A stretch of DNA of 43,466 bases from an uncultured Eubacteriales bacterium. GTDB lineage: Bacteria; Bacillota; Clostridia; Christensenellales; Aristaeellaceae. A model generated the notes under the pieces. The model made no database searches. It was not told the DNA's origin and saw only the letters and a list, made by a program, of their open reading frames with translations. This document shows positions 9,100-16,477 of this stretch, piece after piece; the first letter of the stretch is position 1, and the number at the start of each line of letters is the position of its first letter. Location: contig CACZXF010000051.1 in NCBI GenBank assembly GCA_902785105.1, positions 1-43,466 of the forward strand, read 5' to 3'. A program made the translations under genes and the position numbers.

Positions 9100-9205
9100 G
9101 AAGAGCGAACCACGCACGCGGTTGCTCCTCAAGTTTTAACTATTTTGCTTGTAGCCTTTCGACTACGAAAACAGCCGTCACTGTGCAGAGTGGCGGTTGC
9201 TTTCT
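9100..9205 (+). ncRNA. Candidate antisense antitoxin RNA of a type I toxin-antitoxin locus
   Basis: About 105 bases from the predicted start to a hairpin at 9174-9197 (CCGTCACT...AGTGGCGG, then a T-rich stretch). It begins GAAGAGCG and contains GCGGTTGCTCCT at 9118-9129. The same two words occur, in the sense direction, in the facing leftward RNA (9406-9413 and 9379-9390). Its 3' part is complementary to the 3' end of the leftward message. Facing promoters, shared direct repeats and a shared terminator region are the layout of the enterococcal par (fst/RNAII) locus. I see no open frame of note in it. Function is inferred from layout only. Confidence 0.5.
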
Positions 9206-9353
9206 TTGCGTTCCTTTTTCTTCACGACGATCGTGATTGGAAGGTTGCAAACCCAGAGGGTTTGCAAGTCTGGTCAAAGGCCAGACCGAGGCATCACGAA
9301 TCAAAGATTCGGGATGCCTCGCCTACTTCCCCTATATGGAATGTAATACGCAT
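9178..9353 (-). pseudogene. Short toxin-like frame, interrupted
   Basis: An ATG at 9353 follows a very strong ribosome site (AAAGGAGGTGGGGACC) that can be hidden in a CTCCGAAAGGAG hairpin. The frame reads MRITFHIGEVGEASRIFDS and stops. The 76 bases at 9245-9320 form three back-to-back hairpins, a block resembling the one at the right edge of the window. Beyond them, in another frame, PITIVVKKKERKESNRHSAQ runs to a stop at 9178. The simplest reading is one small basic peptide gene split by the hairpin block. The pieces are less hydrophobic than known membrane toxins, so the toxin label rests mainly on the locus layout. Confidence 0.45.
9245..9320. repeat. Triple-hairpin block, copy 1
   Basis: Three adjacent inverted repeats: TTGCAAACCC/GGGTTTGCAA (9245-9267), GTCTGGTC/GGCCAGAC (9268-9286) and GAGGCATC/GATGCCTC (9288-9320). 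The middle hairpin is nearly the same as the one at 43426-43444. Confidence 0.75.
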
Positions 9354-9432
9354 GGTCCCCACCTCCTTTCGGAGATGTAGGAGCAACCGCCTGCGCGTTT
9401 GTGTCCGCTCTTCGACCCTTTCGGGCTTTTTT

Positions 9433-9461
9433 ATTATACAGGAAGTATTATTATCTGTCAA
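9433..9461 (-). promoter_or_regulatory. Consensus promoter, leftward (toxin-like mRNA)
   Basis: Read leftward: TTGACA, 17 bases, TATAAT, a perfect consensus. It would start an RNA near 9426 whose 5' region contains GAAGAGCG and GCGGTTGCTCCT, both shared with the facing RNA. Confidence 0.8.
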
Positions 9462-9527
9462 TCCATAGATTTCTTTTCGCAAAACAGGAACCGCCCTCCC
9501 GGTATGGGAAAGGCGGTTCCTTTGATG

Positions 9528-11948
9528 TTATCCGACCACGATGTTGACCAGCCGTCCCGGCACGAACACCAGCTTTTTGACGTTCTTCCCGGCGATGAGC
9601 TTCTGGACCTCCTCGGTATCCATGAAGTAGGCCTGGGCGTCGTCGCGGGTGAGGGAGGCGGGGACGTTCATGCGGCCGCGGACCTTGCCGTTGATCTGGA
9701 GGGCGACCTCGACGGTGTCCTTCACCAGCGCGGCGGGGTCGTACTTGGGCCACTGGGCGCGGATGAGCTCCGCGTCGGACAGCTTGCAGAGCTGGTTGAT
9801 CTCCTCGGTGATGTGGGGCGCGACGGGGTTGAGGAGCTGAATGAGGGCCAGCAGCTCGCCCCGGGTGACCTGTCCCTTGGCGTAGAAGGCGTTCACCAGC
9901 GTCATCATGGCGGCGATGGCGGTGTTGAACTTCATCTTCTCGTAGTCCTCAGAGACCTTCTTGATGCAGCTGTGCACGTCGAAGGCCAGATCCTTGGAGA
10001 TGCCCTCGCCGTCGTTCAGCATGTCCATCAGACGCCACACGCGGTCCAGGAAGCGGCGGCAGCCCTTGACGGAATCGTCGTTCCAGGGGGCGGCGGCGGT
10101 GTAGTCGCCCATGAACAGCACATACAGCCGCAGGGTGTCCGCGCCGTACTGCTTCACGATGTCCAGCGGGTCCACCACGTTGCCCTTGGACTTGGACATC
10201 TTCTCGCCGTCGGAGCCGAGGATCAGACCCTGATAGCTGCGCTTGGCGTAGGGCTCGGGGGTGTTGACCTCGCCGATGTCGTAGAGGAAGCGGTGCCAGA
10301 AGCGGGAGTACAGCAGGTGGCGGGTGACGTGCTCCATGCCGCCGTTGTACCAGTCCACGGGCATCCAGTACTTCATCTCGTCCATGGAGGCAAATGCTTT
10401 ATCGTTGTGGGGATCGACGAACCGCAGGAAGTACCAGGAAGAGCCGGCCCACTGGGGCATGGTGTCGGTCTCGCGCTTGGCGGGGCCGCCGCACTTGGGG
10501 CAGGTGCAGTTGACGAAGCTCTCGATGCGGGCCAGCGGGCTCTGGCCGTCGGTGCCGGGCTCGAAGTTCTCCACATCCGGCAGGGTCAGCGGGAGCTGGT
10601 CGTAGGGCACACCCACGGTGCCGCACTTGGGGCAGTGGATCAGCGGGATGGGCTCGCCCCAGTAGCGCTGGCGGTTGAAGGCCCAGTCCTTCATCTTATA
10701 CTGTATGCCCTTCCGGCCGATGCCCTTCTTCGCCAGGAAGTCGATCATGGCAGCGATGGAGTCCTTCTTGTTGTCGTAGGCATTGAGGAAGTCGGAGTTG
10801 ATCATCTTGCCGTCGCCGGTGTAGGCCTCGACGGAGATGTCGCCGCCCTCGATGACCTGTATGATATCCGCGCCGAACTTCTTCGCAAACTCATAGTCGC
10901 GCTGGTCGTGGGCGGGCACGGCCATGATCGCGCCGGTGCCGTAGCCCATCATGACGTAGTCCGCGATGAAGATGGGGATCTGCTTGCCGTTGACGGGGTT
11001 CACCGCGGCCAGCCCCTCCAGCTTCACGCCGGTCTTGTCCTTCTGGAGCTGGGTGCGCTCGAACTCGGTCTTCTTGGCGCAGGCGTCGCGGTAGGCTTCC
11101 ACGGCGTCCCAGTTGGTGATCTTTTCCTTATACTTGTCCAACAGCGGATGCTCGGGGGCCATGACCATGAAGGTGACGCCGTAGAGCGTGTCCGGGCGGG
11201 TAGTGTAGATTTCAAGCTGCTCCGGGATGCCGTCCAGCGTGAAGTCCACGAACGCGCCGGTGGAGCGGCCGATCCAGGTCACCTGCTGCTGCTTGATGGA
11301 TTCGGGATAATCGACGGTCTCCAGGCCCTCCAGCAGCTTGTCGGCGTACTCGGTGATGCGCAGGTACCAGACGTCCTTCGGGAGCTGCACCACGTCGCTG
11401 TGGCACACGTCGCACTTGCCGCCCTGGCTGTCCTCGTTGGAGAGCACCACCTTGCAGTGGGGGCAGTAGTTCACCAGCGTCTTGGCCCGGAATACCAGGT
11501 TGTGGTCGAACAGCTTCAGGAAGATCCACTGGGTCCACTTGTAGTAGTCCGGCAGGGAGGTGGAGATTTCGCGGCTCCAGTCGAAGGAGAAGCCGATCTG
11601 CTTCATCTGGTCCTTGAAGTGCTCCACGTTGCGGGTGGTGATGACGTGGGGATGGGTGTTGGTCTTGATGGCGTAGTTCTCGGCGGGCAGGCCGAAGGAG
11701 TCAAACCCCATGGGGAACAGCACGTTGTAGCCCTCCATGCGGCGCTTGCGGCTGACGACCTCCAATCCGGAATAGGCCTTGATGTGGCCCACGTGCATAC
11801 CCGCGCCCGAGGGATAGGGGAACTCCACCAGGCCGTAGAACTTGGGCTTGTCGTGGCTGGCCTCCGCGGCAAAGGCGTTGGTGGCGTCCCAGTGCTTCTG
11901 CCATTTGCCCTCGATGCTGGCCGGATTGTAGGCGGGAATGTTGTTCAT
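9528..11948 (-). CDS. leuS: Leucyl-tRNA synthetase
   Basis: Class I synthetase charging tRNA-Leu, 806 residues, bacterial type. The HIGH-type motif is in PYPSGAGMHVGHIKAYS (about 49-65). A zinc module follows (CPHC...CDVC). The inserted editing domain carries TTRPDTLYGV, a CxxC-containing segment lies near TMPQWAGSSWYFLR, and KMSKSKGNVVDP is at about 583. The C-terminal anticodon-binding region ends in the expected small domain. The ATG at 11948 follows GAGGAG. Expression is controlled by the upstream leucine T-box. A long rightward open frame over the same bases is a shadow. Confidence 0.97.
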   Translation of the reverse strand: MNNIPAYNPASIEGKWQKHWDATNAFAAEASHDKPKFYGLVEFPYPSGAGMHVGHIKAYSGLEVVSRKRRMEGYNVLFPMGFDSFGLPAENYAIKTNTHPHVITTRNVEHFKDQMKQIGFSFDWSREISTSLPDYYKWTQWIFLKLFDHNLVFRAKTLVNYCPHCKVVLSNEDSQGGKCDVCHSDVVQLPKDVWYLRITEYADKLLEGLETVDYPESIKQQQVTWIGRSTGAFVDFTLDGIPEQLEIYTTRPDTLYGVTFMVMAPEHPLLDKYKEKITNWDAVEAYRDACAKKTEFERTQLQKDKTGVKLEGLAAVNPVNGKQIPIFIADYVMMGYGTGAIMAVPAHDQRDYEFAKKFGADIIQVIEGGDISVEAYTGDGKMINSDFLNAYDNKKDSIAAMIDFLAKKGIGRKGIQYKMKDWAFNRQRYWGEPIPLIHCPKCGTVGVPYDQLPLTLPDVENFEPGTDGQSPLARIESFVNCTCPKCGGPAKRETDTMPQWAGSSWYFLRFVDPHNDKAFASMDEMKYWMPVDWYNGGMEHVTRHLLYSRFWHRFLYDIGEVNTPEPYAKRSYQGLILGSDGEKMSKSKGNVVDPLDIVKQYGADTLRLYVLFMGDYTAAAPWNDDSVKGCRRFLDRVWRLMDMLNDGEGISKDLAFDVHSCIKKVSEDYEKMKFNTAIAAMMTLVNAFYAKGQVTRGELLALIQLLNPVAPHITEEINQLCKLSDAELIRAQWPKYDPAALVKDTVEVALQINGKVRGRMNVPASLTRDDAQAYFMDTEEVQKLIAGKNVKKLVFVPGRLVNIVVG

Positions 11949-11991
11949 AGTTTTTACGCTCCTCTGCTGAAATTATATAGGAAGGGGATTA

Positions 11992-12174
11992 TGAGTTGGG
12001 AGTTGGAAGTGGGGAGTTAGAAGTTGGGACGGCGTACTGCGCGGAGGGGGCGGGCGGCGAAACGCCGCCCCTACAGGCAAAGGCAGTTGGCAGGGCATTG
12101 AACGCCTTTTGATGCACAAGTTCCGCGGAGGATTTGCGCTTCAACTTCCCACTTGCCACTTCCAACTTCCCACT
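11992..12174. repeat. GTTGGGA/TCCCAAC inverted repeat element
   Basis: Left arm of GAGTTGGGAGTTGGAAGTG-type short repeats (about 11992-12029) faces a right arm CAACTTCCCACTTGCCACTT (about 12141-12174). A half family 1 core lies between them. It separates the T-box terminator from leuS. A relative lies at 36221-36367. Confidence 0.65.
12046..12077. repeat. Family 1 palindromic element, half copy (copy 3)
   Basis: Only the half core GGCGGGCGGCGAAACGCCGCC followed by CCTACAGG is present, inside the inverted-repeat element upstream of leuS. Confidence 0.7.
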
Positions 12175-12175
12175 G

Positions 12176-12409
12176 AAAAAAACGTCCTCCCGCCTCGCTA
12201 AGAGACGGAAGGACGTGTGCCTTTCGCGGTACCACTCTTATTGATTCCCGGAGGAATCCACTCGATGCCGGTAACGGCGGCAGCCGCCCGCGAGGGGACG
12301 CTCCGGAACGAGTTCAGCGCTGCGCGACGCCGCCTTGCAGCCTGTGGGCGGCTCTCTGTGGACGCGGTGAACGCCTACTGCTTTCCATCCACGCGATGGT
12401 GTGTTATAA
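12176..12409 (-). ncRNA. T-box leader of leuS (leucine-responsive)
   Basis: Senses uncharged tRNA-Leu and prevents termination. Read leftward: stem I with the distal AGAGAGCC...GGCGGC arm; a specifier CTC (Leu, 12310-12312) in the context GAACTCG...CCGGAGC; the T-box sequence TGGTACCGCG at 12225-12234; and a terminator at 12176-12216 (ACGTCCTTCCGTCTC facing GAGGCGGGAGGACGT, then a T-run). It begins directly after the secG stop, and I find no clear promoter between, so it may be reached by read-through from secG. Confidence 0.93.
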
Positions 12410-12970
12410 TTAGCCCTCGGTCTTGGCTTCGGCCTCGGCGGCAGCGCCTTCGGCGGCCTCGGTCGCCTCGGTGGCAGCCTCTTCGACGGCGGCCTCAGCG
12501 GTCTCGGCAGTCTCAGCGGCGGCTTCCTCCACCTTCTCGGCGGCGTCAGCAGCGGCTTCCTCGGCCTTTTCGGCGGTCTCTTCGACGGCGGCAGCGGCCT
12601 CTTCGACGGCCTCGCTGGCGGTCTCAGCGGCCTCAGCGGCGGTCTCCTCTACGGCCTCGGCAGCCTCTTCGGCGGTCTCAGCGGCTTCCTCCACGGCGGG
12701 AGCGGCCACGGGGGCGGGATTCTTGACGATATGAGAAGTGATGATGGTCGCCACGATGGCCAGGATGACGAAAGCGGCCACGGCGATGCGGGTGATGCGC
12801 TGGAGCTTGCCCTCCATGGACTGAGCCTTGTTCTTGCCGAAGAAGGTTTCAGCACCGCCGCCAATCGCGCCCAAACCCTGGCGCTGGCCCTCCTGCATCA
12901 GCACGACGACGATCAGCAAAATGGAAATCAGGATCAAAACGATATCGACGAAAATAGACAAACCGGTCAT
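12410..12970 (-). CDS. secG: Preprotein translocase subunit SecG with long Ala/Glu-rich tail
   Basis: Accessory membrane subunit of the SecYEG export channel. Residues 1-80 are a normal SecG: helix about 3-25, the loop VLMQEGQRQGLGAIGGG, and a second helix about 60-80. Ordinary SecG ends there. Here about 105 more residues follow, almost only Ala, Glu, Thr and Val in a repeating EEAAE pattern, likely a long acidic helix. In known SecG topology both ends face outward, so the tail would be extracytoplasmic. The tail-coding DNA is itself repetitive. Own promoter at 13045-13073. Confidence 0.9.
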   Translation of the reverse strand: MTGLSIFVDIVLILISILLIVVVLMQEGQRQGLGAIGGGAETFFGKNKAQSMEGKLQRITRIAVAAFVILAIVATIITSHIVKNPAPVAAPAVEEAAETAEEAAEAVEETAAEAAETASEAVEEAAAAVEETAEKAEEAAADAAEKVEEAAAETAETAEAAVEEAATEATEAAEGAAAEAEAKTEG

Positions 12971-13044
12971 GAAACATCCTCCTCAAGCTCTGTGACCCTC
13001 GCCCCGGCGGCAAACGGTCATTGTATCTCACAATATGCTAAAGT

Positions 13045-13073
13045 ATTATAGCACGGTTCAAACCAAAACGCAA
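13045..13073 (-). promoter_or_regulatory. Promoter of secG
   Basis: Read leftward: TTGCGT, 17 bases, TATAAT, about 75 bases before the secG ATG, which is preceded by GAGGAGG. It may also feed the T-box and leuS. Confidence 0.7.
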
Positions 13074-13132
13074 CCGTATTTTCACGGCTTCTACTTCATT
13101 TAACGTAGGGAGATGGCATGGCGCAGTCTGCC

Positions 13133-13283
13133 TGATAAATTGAGGTTTATCGGGTAATCAAACTATCCCTGTAGGGGCGCCGTTCCGGCGCCCGCCTTGT
13201 ACGAAGCACATCGTCCTACCCGGCGGGCGGCGCAACGCCGCCCCTACAGGAAAGCGGGCAACTCCCCGATAAATCCCCGTTTA
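13133..13283. repeat. Family 1 palindromic element, copy 4
   Basis: Both ends are present (GATAAATTGAGGTTTATCGGG and CCCCGATAAATCCCC). It ends 4-5 bases from the rsmI stop codon and fills much of the rsmI-secG gap. Confidence 0.85.
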
Positions 13284-13287
13284 ACAC

Positions 13288-14151
13288 CTATTCCCCGTCC
13301 TCCTCAAACATTTCGCCGATTCTGACCTTGGCGCGGTAGACGTCGTTGCGGGGATACCCCTCGTTCATGGCGGCCTCAGCGACCTCGCGGATGGACTGGC
13401 CGTCCAGGATTTTGGCGAGCATCCAGGCGGTGACATCGACGCGCTCGGCCTGGATTACGGCAGGGGGCAGCATGGAGATGTCCACGGCCATGCAGTATTC
13501 GCCCTTTTCCACGCCGGGATTGGCCCTCAATTCCGCGAGGACCTCCGGGGCGGCGCCGCGATAGAGGCGCTCGAACTTCTTGGTCAGGTCGCTGCACACG
13601 CAGAGGCGGCAATCCGGCCATTTTTCCGCGAGCTGCGCCACCAGCTCCACCACCCGGTGTGGGGACTCATACAGCACGAACACCGGCACGCCGGCCCGGT
13701 GAATGGCATCCAGCTTGTCGTTGAGGGGCTTCTTCTCACGGGGAAGGAAGCCGTAAAAGGCGAATTCCCGCGCGTCGAACCCGGAGGCCGACAGGCAGGT
13801 GACCACTGCCGACGGGCCGCAGACCGGCTCCACGGGAATCCCCGCCGCCCAGCAGGCGTCCACCAGCATATGGCCGGGGTCGGAGATGCCGGGGGTGCCG
13901 GCGTCGCAGGTCAGCGCCACGGTCAGGTCCTCGGCCAGCATTTTTTCGACGATGCGCGGGGCTTTGGCCTCCTCGTTGTGCCGGTGACAGGACACCATGG
14001 GCCGATGCAGGTCGAACTGGTTCAGCAGCTTCATCGTCACCCGCGTGTCCTCGGCGGCGATCAGGTCCGCCGCCTCCAGCGCCTCCCGCATCCGCGGCGT
14101 CAGGTCGTTCAGGTTCCCGATAGGCGTGGCCACCACATAGAGCTTGGGCAT
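13288..14151 (-). CDS. rsmI: 16S rRNA (cytidine-1402 2'-O)-methyltransferase RsmI
   Basis: Methylates the ribose of C1402 in the ribosomal decoding centre; 287 residues, tetrapyrrole-methylase fold. Markers: LYVVATPIGNLNDLTPR at the N-terminus, IAAEDTR (about 31-37), the CDAGTPGISDPG loop (about 83-94) and GPSAV (about 112-116). The ATG at 14151 is preceded by AGGAG. Lies close to rsmH, which methylates the base of the same nucleotide. Confidence 0.96.
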   Translation of the reverse strand: MPKLYVVATPIGNLNDLTPRMREALEAADLIAAEDTRVTMKLLNQFDLHRPMVSCHRHNEEAKAPRIVEKMLAEDLTVALTCDAGTPGISDPGHMLVDACWAAGIPVEPVCGPSAVVTCLSASGFDAREFAFYGFLPREKKPLNDKLDAIHRAGVPVFVLYESPHRVVELVAQLAEKWPDCRLCVCSDLTKKFERLYRGAAPEVLAELRANPGVEKGEYCMAVDISMLPPAVIQAERVDVTAWMLAKILDGQSIREVAEAAMNEGYPRNDVYRAKVRIGEMFEEDGE

Positions 14152-14183
14152 GGATAGTCTCCTTCACTATAGAACGATTAGGG

Positions 14184-14364
14184 CGATAAATGGGGATTTG
14201 TCGGGGTGTTTGTTCGAGGCCACCTCATCCGCCCCTTCGGGGCACTTGACAAGGGCCTGCCGGCCCCATCTCACTGAAAACAGTCCACTGTTCCCCTTGA
14301 GGGGAAGGTGCCCGTGAGGGCGGATGAGGTGGACTTCCGCTCACCCCGACAAATTCCAATTTGT
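14184..14364. repeat. Family 2 palindromic element, copy 2
   Basis: Complete copy: left end GATAAATGGGGATTTGTCGGGG, core with CACCTCATCCGCC and GGCGGATGAGGTG, right end CACCCCGACAAATTCCAATTTG. Its left boundary is about 33 bases upstream of the rsmI start. Confidence 0.9.
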
Positions 14365-14380
14365 TTATCAGCCAAACTCG

Positions 14381-15166
14381 TCAACTTTCCTTCAATATAT
14401 AGAACATCTCATTGGCCGTCTCAAACTGTCCCTCGATGGTCCTGTTTCCGGGCAGGTGTTGGGCCATCCATTCGCCGTAGTGCGCCGCCATGCCCACGTT
14501 GCGCCCGCCGAGGGTGCGGGTGGGAAAGGAAACGACGATATAGGCGGCGTCGATGGCATTCATCACGTCCATGGCCGCGCCGGGGCGCTGGCGCTCCAGC
14601 AGGGGCAGGACCTTGAAGAGCAGGGCGACGTCGTAGCGCTTTCGGGGAATGGCGTTTGGGCAGAGCAGGTCGGCGCAGACGGCGTCCACGGGCATGCCGT
14701 AGGTCTGCCCGAAGGCGTTGATGAGGTTCACCGCCGCGCCGGAGATGTCCGTGCCGGTGGTCCGTATGCCCCGCGCGCCGAGGTAGAGCGGATTGATGCC
14801 GCAGGCCAGGTCGAGGATGTGGGCGGGCCTGCCTGTAGTTTCAAATATTCGGGCATAGAGGGCGTCCATGTCCTCCAGGGGGAGGCGCTCACGGGTGGAG
14901 GCGTGCTTGTTGAGTATGTTCTCGAGCTGGCCCTCCGTGCGCCCGCCCACGGCCCAGCAGTGCATCGAGTAAGCGCAGCCGCTGGCCTCGGCGGGGGTCA
15001 GGAACGCGCCGGTGATGCCGTGCAGCGCCTCACGGACGGCCTTGTCCACATCCTTGGGCTTCTTGTACTTCGGTTCACACTCCGCCCAGACCCGGCGGAT
15101 GGTGTCCGGGCAGACCTCGCGGTATTTTTTCGACTGAAGCAGCTTGTCCAGATAATCGTTACTCAT
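14381..15166 (-). CDS. 16S rRNA (guanine-1405 N7)-methyltransferase, ArmA/RmtB-like
   Basis: Predicted to methylate N7 of G1405 in 16S rRNA, which blocks 4,6-disubstituted 2-deoxystreptamine aminoglycosides such as gentamicin and amikacin. 261 residues with every landmark I know from RmtB: SKKYREVCPDTIRR (12-25), LHGITGAFLTP (48-58), HASTRERL (88-95), the SAM loop LDLACGINPL (118-127), LLFKVLPLLERQRPGAAM (182-199) and VVSFPTRTLGGRNVGM (211-226), then Y230 and W233. Its ATG lies inside the end of tgt (ATGAGTAA, 8-base overlap), so translation is coupled. Alternatives within the superfamily (NpmA-type A1408 enzymes) lack these motifs. Whether it confers resistance in the host is not known. Confidence 0.9.
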   Translation of the reverse strand: MSNDYLDKLLQSKKYREVCPDTIRRVWAECEPKYKKPKDVDKAVREALHGITGAFLTPAEASGCAYSMHCWAVGGRTEGQLENILNKHASTRERLPLEDMDALYARIFETTGRPAHILDLACGINPLYLGARGIRTTGTDISGAAVNLINAFGQTYGMPVDAVCADLLCPNAIPRKRYDVALLFKVLPLLERQRPGAAMDVMNAIDAAYIVVSFPTRTLGGRNVGMAAHYGEWMAQHLPGNRTIEGQFETANEMFYILKES

Positions 15167-16241
15167 CGCGCAGCAGCTCCATCAGGCGTCCGTAGAAGCG
15201 CAGGTTGTGGGCGGTGGCGAGGCGCAGGGCATAGGGGTCGCCCACCTTGAAGAGGTGGTGCAGGTAGGCGCGGGAATGGTTCTTGCAGAGGATGCAGTCG
15301 CAATGCTCGTCCACCGGCCCGGCCTCCCGGCGGTGCTCGTCGTCCAGGATGTAGAGGAATTTGTAGAATTTGCCGTCGGCGCGGCGGACGCCCTCGGGGG
15401 TGTCCATGCCGGGGAGCCATGTATAGAGCCGCTGGTGCCGGGCTTCGCGGGTGGGAATCACGCAATCGAACAGGCCGTAGCCCATCTCCACCAGCGCGGC
15501 GATCTCCTCCGGGCGGCCCAGGCCCATGGCATATTTCACCTTGTGGTCCGGCATGGCGTCCGCGGCCATCTTCAAAATATCCAGCCGGAACGCGCCGCTT
15601 GCATCCAGCGGCCAGCCGCCGAAGCCGTAGCCGTCGAAGCCGATTTCCTCCAGACGACGGCCACATTCCATCCTCAGCTCCGGGTCGCTGCCGCCCTGGA
15701 CGATGCCGAACAGCTTGGGCTTCTTCTCCATCTTTTTGGACAGCTTGTCGAATTCCGCCCGGCAGCGCTCGCCCCACTTCACCGTCAGCTCCACACTTCG
15801 GCGCTGGACCTCGGGCGGGTCGTCGGGATGGGTGCACATGTCCAGCGACATCATGATGTCCGAGCCGTATTGGAATTGCACCTGTATGCACTTCTCCGGG
15901 GTGAAGGTCAGCTTTTCCTTCCCCAAATCCGGGCGGAAGATGATCTCCTTGTCGCGGATCTCGCCGTAGTCCGGGTTTTCACGGATCAGCGAATAAAGCT
16001 GGAACCCGCCGGAATCGGTGAGGATGGCCCCATTGTATCCCGTGAAGCCGTGAAGCCCGCCCAGGGACTTGATGAGCTTCGCGCCGGGCTTGGTCATCAG
16101 GTGATAGCTGTTCATCTCGCAGCCCTGAAGCCCCGCCGCGCAGACGTCCTCAAAGGCCCCGGCCCGTATCGCGCCGTAGGTGGCATCCGGGAAAAAGGCA
16201 GGCAGACGCACCGCGCCGCCGGGTGTTTCAAGATATTTCAT
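15159..16241 (-). CDS. tgt: Queuine tRNA-ribosyltransferase (TGT)
   Basis: Exchanges the wobble guanine of GUN-anticodon tRNAs for a queuine precursor. 360 residues from the ATG at 16241, chosen because GGAGGT sits 4 bases upstream and MKYLETPGGAVRLPAFFP is a normal TGT N-terminus; an in-frame extension upstream is repeat DNA. Key features: LTDSGGFQ with the catalytic-site Asp, SLDMCTHPDD, IVQGG, the second active-site segment DCVIPTREARH, and the zinc site CDCILC...H. The gene overlaps the downstream methyltransferase by 8 bases. Typical queuosine partners such as queA are not in the window. Confidence 0.95.
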   Translation of the reverse strand: MKYLETPGGAVRLPAFFPDATYGAIRAGAFEDVCAAGLQGCEMNSYHLMTKPGAKLIKSLGGLHGFTGYNGAILTDSGGFQLYSLIRENPDYGEIRDKEIIFRPDLGKEKLTFTPEKCIQVQFQYGSDIMMSLDMCTHPDDPPEVQRRSVELTVKWGERCRAEFDKLSKKMEKKPKLFGIVQGGSDPELRMECGRRLEEIGFDGYGFGGWPLDASGAFRLDILKMAADAMPDHKVKYAMGLGRPEEIAALVEMGYGLFDCVIPTREARHQRLYTWLPGMDTPEGVRRADGKFYKFLYILDDEHRREAGPVDEHCDCILCKNHSRAYLHHLFKVGDPYALRLATAHNLRFYGRLMELLRDE

Positions 16242-16270
16242 GCTGACCTCCGGGGGAGTTTGATTCATCT

Positions 16271-16471
16271 GGTTGATAAACAGGGATTTGTCGGGGTGTT
16301 TGTTCGAGGCCACCTCATCCGCCCCTTCGGGGCACCTTCCCCTCAAGGGGAAGGCTTTTGGTTACCCGGTAGCGACTGTTTTCAGTGAGATGGGGCCAGC
16401 AGGCCCTTGTCAAGTGCCCGTGAGGGCGGATGAGGTGGACTTCCGCTCACCCCGACAAATTCCAATTTGTC
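16271..16471. repeat. Family 2 palindromic element, copy 3
   Basis: Complete copy with ends GATAAACAGGGATTTGTCGGGG and CACCCCGACAAATTCCAATTTG. It fills the tgt-rsmH gap, 29 bases from the tgt start and 6 from the rsmH stop. Confidence 0.9.
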
Positions 16472-16477
16472 GCGCTG

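Noticed and set aside
9399-12020. Very long rightward open frame (873 codons)
   Set aside because: It lies antisense to leuS, a certain gene; the frame is open only because of GC-rich codon use. Similar shadows over the NSS, livK, pepF, BMP-domain and PepX genes were left out for the same reason.
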